From Spirochaetia bacterium UBA5368 (GTDB taxonomy: Bacteria; Spirochaetota; UBA4802; UBA5368): a stretch of 7,830 nt of DNA. The position numbers were made by a program, and so were the translations under genes. Of this stretch, positions 1 to 4,744 are shown in pieces. How positions within the stretch are numbered: position 1 is the stretch's first letter; every line of letters starts with the position of its first letter. The stretch covers positions 36,741-44,570 of the forward strand of contig DHPI01000059.1 in NCBI GenBank assembly GCA_002407865.1, given 5' to 3'. The notes under the pieces are model-generated. The model had not been told where the DNA came from, searched no databases, and was given only the letters and a program-made list of their open reading frames with translations.

Positions 1-729
1 ATGAATTCGATTGATGCAAAACATATTGCGGCTATACGAAAGAAAATCGGCCGCGCGATTAACACATACTCATTGATCGGTTCCGACGACAGGGTGCTTG
101 TTGCGCTTTCCGGCGGCAAGGACTCCCTCGTGCTGCTCGATGCGGTTACGGCGCGGCTTTCGTGTCTGCCGATACGCTACGATGTTATTGCGGCGCACGT
201 TGATAATCGGGAACTGCCGGTTTCTGTTTCAATTGACTACCTTCAGGAATTCTGCGACGCGAGAAATGTGCCGCTGGTGGTAAAAAAAATTTCTCCGGGA
301 ATTGATTTCTCGCGTGATACGTGTGCATGTTACGCGTGCTCGATGCACAGGAGGAGAGTGTTGTTCGATCTCATGAAAGAAACGCAGTGCACACGGCTTG
401 CGTTTGGGCACCATATGGATGACATTGTGGAAACGCTGATGATGAACATGGTGCTTAACGGAAAATTCAGCACCATGCCTCTCAGGCTCCCGGTATTCGG
501 GGGGCAGTTCGATATAATACGCCCCCTTGGATTGCTGTCAGAAGACGAGGTGCTGCGGTATGCTCGCATAATGGATTTTAGAACAGGGGCGGGGATGTGC
601 CCTTTCGGTGAGAAATCGAAAAGGGCGGAAATGAAAAAAATTATTGGGCAACTGGAAAACATTTCCAAAAATGCGCGGCGTAATGTCTTTCGGTCGGCAT
701 CGAATGTTGCTGATGAATACCTTCCCTGA
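1..729 (+). CDS. TtcA-like PP-loop ATPase, probable tRNA 2-thiocytidine synthetase (short form)
   Basis: This 242-residue protein is a PP-loop (adenylating) ATPase of the TtcA/TtuA family, which activates a tRNA base with ATP and replaces its oxygen with sulfur; TtcA proper makes 2-thiocytidine at position 32 in the cytoplasm. Seen: the PP-loop SGGKDS at residues 37-42, GHHMDD at 136-141, a CxxC (C110-C113, with an extra C108) followed by a basic HRRR stretch, and a late cysteine C200 in MCPFGEKSKR. In TtcA a CxxC plus one later cysteine hold a [4Fe-4S] cluster, so C110, C113 and C200 are the likely ligands. It is shorter than E. coli TtcA (about 311 residues), lacks the usual CxLCGSQ context around the late cysteine, and has no terminal zinc fingers of the TtuA type. 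The ATG is the first base of the window, so the ribosome site is unseen and an upstream extension cannot be excluded, although the N-terminal alignment looks complete. The exact tRNA target is inferred. Confidence 0.85.
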   Translation: MNSIDAKHIAAIRKKIGRAINTYSLIGSDDRVLVALSGGKDSLVLLDAVTARLSCLPIRYDVIAAHVDNRELPVSVSIDYLQEFCDARNVPLVVKKISPGIDFSRDTCACYACSMHRRRVLFDLMKETQCTRLAFGHHMDDIVETLMMNMVLNGKFSTMPLRLPVFGGQFDIIRPLGLLSEDEVLRYARIMDFRTGAGMCPFGEKSKRAEMKKIIGQLENISKNARRNVFRSASNVADEYLP

Positions 730-748
730 TCGAACAACAGAAATTATT

Positions 749-1018
749 TCAGCCCCCGCCCGAGGGTTTAAGACACGATACTTCGTCGCCTTCCCTGAGC
801 CTGTGCCATAGCCCGACACGGTTTCCCTGGATGAAATACGCGTTCGCGAGCAGTTGCTTCATGCCGATCATCCGCAAGACGTTTTTCAGACGCATACCGT
901 TTTTTATGGTAACGCGCAATCCCTGTGACATGTCATACGTAGAAAGCTTCAGCTCGCGGTGCAGTCCTGAATATAGTTTTATTGTGACAGTTATTTCCTT
1001 AGCCCTGCAAAACAGCAT
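749..1018 (-). CDS. MoaD/ThiS-family ubiquitin-like sulfur-carrier protein (GGG C-terminus)
   Basis: An 89-residue protein with the pattern of the MoaD/ThiS beta-grasp family: an opening strand VTIKLYSGL (residues 11-19), a central strand and helix (VTIKNGMRLKNVLRMIGM), then LREGDEV (74-80), matching the family's L-x-(D/E)-GDEV turn, and a free C-terminus PSGGG. In this family the terminal Gly-Gly is adenylated by an E1-like enzyme (MoeB/ThiF) and converted to a thiocarboxylate that donates sulfur for molybdopterin, thiamine, cysteine or tRNA thiolation. The start is supported by a perfect AGGAGG nine bases upstream. It lies 54 bases downstream of the YkgJ-like gene on the same strand, so the two probably share a transcript, and it is tail to tail with the TtcA-like gene 19 bases away. 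No E1 partner or molybdopterin or thiamine gene is in the window, so which pathway it feeds is open. The family call is fairly firm; the role is inferred. Confidence 0.8.
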   Translation of the reverse strand: MLFCRAKEITVTIKLYSGLHRELKLSTYDMSQGLRVTIKNGMRLKNVLRMIGMKQLLANAYFIQGNRVGLWHRLREGDEVSCLKPSGGG

Positions 1019-1027
1019 GTCGTTGGC

Positions 1028-1033
1028 CCTCCT
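1028..1033 (-). promoter_or_regulatory. Ribosome binding site of the MoaD/ThiS-like gene
   Basis: Read on the minus strand this is a perfect AGGAGG, nine bases before the ATG at 1018. It fixes the start of the small sulfur-carrier-like gene and is strong evidence that this short frame is really translated. Confidence 0.75.
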
Positions 1034-1072
1034 GATCGATAGATTCCGGGCGAAGCCGGATACGTTTGTATA

Positions 1073-1492
1073 TTAATCGGGATCGTTGTAGCCGCATCCT
1101 TCGTACGGGCTGAGCGGTCCGTTGCGGTCAAGATTCGGCACATCCTCATAATAGGGAAAGTCCCTGCACATGCGCGGCCGAATTTCATAGATTGAACAGG
1201 CCGGAAGACCGGTGTCGTCGTGCGTGAAGTGTTTGCATCGATAATGATAGGGCAGGTCCTCGGCCGTATTTTCGAACTTGAATTCCAGCATGGGATAGAT
1301 CAGATATATTTCTGAAAATGTCGGCTTAATCGACGGCGATTTAATCCAGAATTCGTACGCACGTTTCAGAAGTGCAGGATCTTCCGCCAGTCGCACATCC
1401 TGGCAGCATATGCCCCGGCGTTTGCAGTGGCCCATAGCGGTGTGCCCCCTCGATAATATTCGGCGCAGTCTTGATTCATCATTCCCTGACAT
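1073..1492 (-). CDS. YkgJ-family cysteine-cluster protein (putative Fe-S or zinc binding)
   Basis: A 139-residue soluble protein of the YkgJ (CxxCxxCC-like) family, small proteins thought to bind zinc or an Fe-S cluster and mostly of unknown function. Counting from the ATG chosen here, the cysteines are C23, C29-C30 (in CKRRGICC), C86, C99, C109 and C133; the segment IYEIRPRMCRDFPYY (101-115) is the family's typical Y-x-x-RP-x-x-CR-x-(F/Y)P signature. Seven conserved-looking cysteines in so short a protein argue for one or two metal centres. The frame can be extended ten codons to a TTG at 1522; neither start has a convincing ribosome site, and I prefer the ATG. It is the first gene of a probable two-gene minus-strand unit with the MoaD/ThiS-like gene and is divergent from guaB. 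Family assignment is good; the biochemical role is unknown. Confidence 0.85.
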   Translation of the reverse strand: MSGNDESRLRRILSRGHTAMGHCKRRGICCQDVRLAEDPALLKRAYEFWIKSPSIKPTFSEIYLIYPMLEFKFENTAEDLPYHYRCKHFTHDDTGLPACSIYEIRPRMCRDFPYYEDVPNLDRNGPLSPYEGCGYNDPD

Positions 1493-1541
1493 GTTTTTCT
1501 TGACAAATTTATTATGCAACAACTAATCAACCTAATTTATA

Positions 1542-1569
1542 TTGAAATACCCGTGTTTTATGGTACTAT
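1542..1569 (+). promoter_or_regulatory. Candidate sigma70 promoter 1 toward guaB
   Basis: TTGAAA at 1542-1547 and TACTAT at 1564-1569 are separated by 16 bases, and the -10 is preceded by TG one base away (extended -10, TGGTACTAT). A start near 1576 would give guaB an untranslated leader of about 200 bases. It overlaps the candidate minus-strand promoter, so at most one may be used at a time, or one may be fortuitous in this AT-rich stretch. Confidence 0.35.
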
Positions 1570-1570
1570 C

Positions 1571-1599
1571 TATATAATATAATTTACTAATGATTCCAA
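1571..1599 (-). promoter_or_regulatory. Candidate sigma70 promoter for the YkgJ-like / MoaD-like pair
   Basis: On the minus strand, TTGGAA (1599-1594) and TATATA (1576-1571) are separated by 17 bases. Transcription would start near 1564 and run left, leaving about 70 bases before the ATG at 1492. The -35 has one mismatch to consensus; the surrounding sequence is AT-rich, so chance matches are likely. Confidence 0.35.
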
Positions 1600-1653
1600 T
1601 GACCTGGCGGCCTGCGGAATAGCGCATTCACTCGTGCAATAATAATTAAGATG

Positions 1654-1683
1654 TTACAAATTTTGTATCGCTCATTGTATAAT
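1654..1683 (+). promoter_or_regulatory. Candidate promoter 2 toward guaB (perfect TATAAT)
   Basis: A perfect TATAAT lies at 1678-1683, with a poor -35 (TTACAA at 1654-1659) 18 bases before it. The start would be near 1690 and the guaB leader about 93 bases. It competes with the upstream candidate at 1542-1569 as the guaB promoter; sequence alone does not decide between them. Confidence 0.35.
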
Positions 1684-1782
1684 TCCGGATTGTAGCCTTT
1701 GACGCGGTAACAACATAACGCGCATACCCGTACTGCCGGGACATTATATACTAAAACAATACTATTATTTCTGGAGCTAATT

Positions 1783-3279
1783 ATGAAAAGAAAGGACGGA
1801 TACTCAGCGGATGAACTGTTCGGTTCGGAACAGGGACTTACGTACAATGACCTGATTATTCTTCCGGGATATATCGATTTTTCGCCCGATGATGTGGATC
1901 TGGAGTCAGACCTTACGCGTAATATAAAAATAAAACGCCCGTTGATTTCAAGCCCCATGGATACGGTAACCGAGCACCGGATGGCGATTGGAATGGCGCT
2001 TCAGGGCGGCATCGGCATCATCCATTATAACAATACGATCGATGAGCAGGTGGAACAGGTCAAAAAGGTAAAGCGTTTTGAAAATGGCTTTATTACCGAT
2101 CCGGTGGTGCTGTCCCCTGATAACACGATAGCGGACATTGATGCCATCAAGAATAATTTCGGTTTTTCGGGGATTCCGATAACCGAAAACGGCAAGCTGT
2201 ACTCGAAGCTGGTGGGTATCGTGACAAACAGGGATATCGATTTTGAGACGGACCGCAGCAAAAAAATTCGTGAGGTGATGACGAAGGATGTGCTTACGGC
2301 AAAACAGCATATCCCATTGTCGGAGGCTAACGAAATTCTGAAAAAATCGAAAAAAGGAAAACTTCCGATTGTCGATGAAAATGGCTGCCTTGTTGCGTTT
2401 ATGTGCAGAAATGACCTGCTGAAAAACCGCGAATATCCCTATGCGTCGAAAGACGGGCAAAAGCAATTACTGGTAGGCGCCGCGATATCAACAAAAGATG
2501 AATCCAGGGAGCGTCTGGAAAAACTTGCGCAGGCGGGACTCAATGTCGTAGTTATCGACGCGGCGCAGGGCAACTCGGTTTACCAGGTGGAAATGATTAA
2601 ATATGTAAAGAAGAACTATGCTTCGTTGGATGTTGTTGGCGGCAATGTGGTAACCGAGGAGCAGTGTGAAACGCTTATACGCGCCGGCGCGGATGCTCTC
2701 AGAATAGGCATGGGGCCGGGCTCAATATGCACAACGCAGACGACAATGGCCGTTGGACGCGCACAGGCTACTGCGGTCTACAGATGCGCGAAATACGCGA
2801 AGAAATATAATGTGCCGGTCATTGCCGACGGCGGCATATCTACAATAGGCCACATTGCGAAAGCGCTGGCAATGGGGGCCGGCACAGCCATGATGGGTTC
2901 CATGTTCGCCGCCACGGAGGAGGCGCCCGGGGAATATTTTTATGAGAACGGCGTCAGGCTTAAGAGATATCGCGGCATGGCGTCGCTGGAAGCAATGGAA
3001 AAGGGCGGCTCCAAGCGTTATTTCGCAGAGGAGGCGAAGATTCTGGTAGCCCAGGGCGTCTCGGGTGCCGTTGTCGATAAAGGCTCGCTGATGGATTATG
3101 TGCCGTATCTGGTGCAGGGACTCAAGCATTCATTGCAGGATATCGGCGCCAGAAGCGTAAGAATGCTGCGGGAGATGCTGTATTCGGGTGATCTCAGGTT
3201 TGAAAGACGGTCAATCTCGGCTCAGATAGAGGGCGGCGTACACGACATGTATTCGTATAAAGAGCCGAAATATATGTAG
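1783..3279 (+). CDS. guaB: Inosine-5'-monophosphate dehydrogenase (eukaryote-like type)
   Basis: IMP dehydrogenase oxidises IMP to XMP with NAD+, the committing step of guanine nucleotide synthesis, in the cytoplasm. The 498-residue product is full length. Seen: an N-terminal barrel part ([16 protein letters not shown], 18-33; SSPMDTVTE, 56-64), a tandem CBS insert about 98-215, the catalytic loop GPGSICTT with Cys316, the sugar-phosphate strand IADGGIS (347-353), the MMGSM phosphate loop (370-374), KRYRGM (394-399) and the mobile flap Arg412-Tyr413. Many segments ([50 protein letters not shown]) resemble human-type rather than E. coli-type enzyme. Arg307 and Gln424 fall at the positions of human Arg322 and Gln441, where bacterial enzymes usually have Lys and Glu. 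The ATG has GGAG six bases upstream (1773-1776). It stands alone, without guaA, tail to tail with the DedA gene. Confidence 0.97.
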   Translation: MKRKDGYSADELFGSEQGLTYNDLIILPGYIDFSPDDVDLESDLTRNIKIKRPLISSPMDTVTEHRMAIGMALQGGIGIIHYNNTIDEQVEQVKKVKRFENGFITDPVVLSPDNTIADIDAIKNNFGFSGIPITENGKLYSKLVGIVTNRDIDFETDRSKKIREVMTKDVLTAKQHIPLSEANEILKKSKKGKLPIVDENGCLVAFMCRNDLLKNREYPYASKDGQKQLLVGAAISTKDESRERLEKLAQAGLNVVVIDAAQGNSVYQVEMIKYVKKNYASLDVVGGNVVTEEQCETLIRAGADALRIGMGPGSICTTQTTMAVGRAQATAVYRCAKYAKKYNVPVIADGGISTIGHIAKALAMGAGTAMMGSMFAATEEAPGEYFYENGVRLKRYRGMASLEAMEKGGSKRYFAEEAKILVAQGVSGAVVDKGSLMDYVPYLVQGLKHSLQDIGARSVRMLREMLYSGDLRFERRSISAQIEGGVHDMYSYKEPKYM

Positions 3280-3305
3280 CTTTTCGGGATTGCCCACGGG
3301 GATAT

Positions 3306-3959
3306 CTAATCTGGTTTTTGCTGCGCGCCTCGTCGCGTGCGCATCTTTTTATACAGGTGGATTGCCATGGCTGTAAGCGCGGCCAGAACCACCACCGCGG
3401 TCACCGCGATGGTGTAGTTCCGCAGTATCATCTGCATTTTGTGCTTCACGATGTCCCAGTTGTTTCCCAGCATGAAGCCGGTTTGTATCCATATGAGGTT
3501 CCATACGGCGGCGCTTACGAGCGAATACGCCAATACCCTGACATTCGAGAGCATTGAGATGCCTGCGACGATCGAGATGGCCGAGCGAATGCCGGGCATA
3601 AATCTGTTTGCGAGCACGATCGCGTACCCGTATCGTGAAAACCATCTCTCCGCGGATTTTATTTTTTCGGCGGAGAAATGCGTGTAATCCCGTTGTAAAA
3701 AAAATTCTCTTCCAAAAAATTTTCCGAGCAGAAAAAGGATATAAAAGCCGGTCACGCTGCCCAGCGTTGTCGACGCGTACACGCCGAAATACGTCAGCCT
3801 GCCCGATCCCACGAGGAAAGCTCCGAAAGCCGTTATCGTATCGCCTGGGATCGGCGGGAAAAGGTTTTCAATGACCGCGCTGATAAACAGAATACAATAA
3901 ACGGCGCTGCTGTTTGCCGCTGTCATTGAATTCAGCAGATTTATAACATAGTTTTCCAT
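3306..3959 (-). CDS. DedA/VTT-family inner-membrane protein
   Basis: A 217-residue polytopic membrane protein of the DedA (SNARE-associated, VTT domain) family. Members act in the cytoplasmic membrane and have been linked to recycling undecaprenyl phosphate or flipping phospholipids, and so to envelope homeostasis. Seen: a hydrophobic N-terminal stretch with the conserved acidic and proline-rich re-entrant motif ENLFPPIPGD (31-40), a Gly-rich hydrophobic region to about residue 83, an amphipathic loop, the family signature NRFMPGIRSAISIVAGISM (118-136, with Arg119, Pro122, Gly123 and Arg125), then two more hydrophobic segments (about 141-165 and 182-202) and a basic tail (KKMRTRRG). Length is typical. 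The start lacks a clear Shine-Dalgarno sequence. It is divergent from the lipoprotein gene and convergent with guaB (26-base gap), so it is probably monocistronic. The precise substrate cannot be told from sequence. Confidence 0.93.
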   Translation of the reverse strand: MENYVINLLNSMTAANSSAVYCILFISAVIENLFPPIPGDTITAFGAFLVGSGRLTYFGVYASTTLGSVTGFYILFLLGKFFGREFFLQRDYTHFSAEKIKSAERWFSRYGYAIVLANRFMPGIRSAISIVAGISMLSNVRVLAYSLVSAAVWNLIWIQTGFMLGNNWDIVKHKMQMILRNYTIAVTAVVVLAALTAMAIHLYKKMRTRRGAQQKPD

Positions 3960-4026
3960 GACGTTCTAAGTATTTGCCAGTAAACAATTACGAAATGTAT
4001 TCTGTAAAGTTATTTTCAGTACTGTG

Positions 4027-4055
4027 CTGACAGATTATCGATATAGAATTATTCT
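4027..4055 (+). promoter_or_regulatory. Candidate sigma70 promoter for the lipoprotein gene
   Basis: CTGACA (4027-4032) and TATTCT (4050-4055) are 17 bases apart, each close to consensus. A start near 4062 would leave about 120 bases before the lipoprotein ATG at 4186. A weaker alternative, TTGTTG (4091-4096) with TAGTAT (4113-4118), lies closer to the gene. No good minus-strand promoter for the DedA gene was found in the same interval. Confidence 0.35.
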
Positions 4056-4104
4056 CAATGCGGCCGATTATGGAAACCATACTAGAAAAATTGTTGAAAA
4101 AGTT

Positions 4105-4129
4105 TCTGAGTATAGTATCTGAGTCTGAG
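4105..4129. repeat. Three direct copies of TCTGAG upstream of the lipoprotein gene
   Basis: TCTGAG occurs at 4105-4110, 4118-4123 and 4124-4129, the first and second separated by TATAGTA. The cluster overlaps a possible -10 (TAGTAT, 4113-4118) about 60-80 bases before the lipoprotein start. It could be a regulator site or a chance cluster; sequence alone cannot say. Confidence 0.3.
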
Positions 4130-4185
4130 TGGTTGATTTCCGCAGGGTCTTTCATCAACGCCAATTTTGATAATTCGAGGATGCC

Positions 4186-4743
4186 ATGAAGAGTGTGTAT
4201 CGTAGTGCTGTTATTGCGGTATGTGTGTTTATTGGTTTTATCGTCGCATGCAAAACTTCTCCACTGAAGGATGTGCGAGAGACGGAACTGGAGATGGAAA
4301 TTAAGAAATATCTCGCCGTGGATGATAGCGCGCCTGAGGTTTTCAGGGTGCTGATGATGTCCGACCGGTATTGTGTGTCGCAGATGAAATATGCTGAAAA
4401 GTTACGGCGAGTGGATGATCAGGGCGGCGATAAATATATATGCGAGGAGATAAAAAAACTCGATAAAATTGACGATACGCGGGAAGGCATAATCACGGTC
4501 TGGCTTTTCCCGGATTCGGGCCGCCTGATGAGAGTGCGGCCCAAAATGCTTACCTATCTTGTCGAGACCGACAAATTAATGGTGGAAGATATTCAACGCT
4601 GGAATTTCACGACGACCGAAAAAACACTCCAGCCGACGCAGTTCGACGTGAAATACAGGATCGTGCTCCGCAAAACGCAATCGGACGATGAAATAATGAA
4701 AGAAGTCCGTGAAAAATTAAAGGGTAAAACAGCATCTCATTAA
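4186..4743 (+). CDS. Putative lipoprotein of unknown function
   Basis: A 185-residue protein I do not recognise. It begins with a short basic N-terminus, a hydrophobic segment (VIAVCVFIGFIV, 9-20) and Ala-Cys22, a loose lipobox (IVAC) of the kind spirochaetes use, so the mature protein should be lipid-anchored at Cys22 on the envelope. The mature part is highly charged and carries two further cysteines (C63, C86) that could form a disulfide. The middle (GIITVWLFPDSGRLMRVRP, 101-119) and the segment TQFDVKYRIVLRK (151-163) look like beta strands; the end (SDDEIMKEVREKLKGK) looks like a charged helix. The start is supported by GAGG (4177-4180) five bases upstream. It ends one base before the stop of the convergent coiled-coil gene. 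A structural or envelope-associated role is a guess from the anchor only. Confidence 0.82.
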   Translation: MKSVYRSAVIAVCVFIGFIVACKTSPLKDVRETELEMEIKKYLAVDDSAPEVFRVLMMSDRYCVSQMKYAEKLRRVDDQGGDKYICEEIKKLDKIDDTREGIITVWLFPDSGRLMRVRPKMLTYLVETDKLMVEDIQRWNFTTTEKTLQPTQFDVKYRIVLRKTQSDDEIMKEVREKLKGKTASH

Positions 4744-4744
4744 T

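Noticed and set aside
330..737. A 135-codon minus-strand frame inside the TtcA-like gene
   Set aside because: It lies antisense to the conserved CxxC, GHHMDD and late-cysteine motifs of the plus-strand gene and shows no domain of its own.
1590..1695. Tiny leader-peptide frames before guaB (1590-1622 and 1651-1695)
   Set aside because: No ribosome sites, no run of regulatory codons and no attenuator hairpin; likely chance frames.
1948..2466. A 172-codon minus-strand frame inside guaB
   Set aside because: guaB is unmistakable over this stretch; the antisense product has no family features.
3265..3287. CCGAAA / TTTCGG inverted repeat at the end of guaB as a terminator
   Set aside because: Only six pairs with an 11-base loop, overlapping the stop codon, and no T-run follows; too weak to call.
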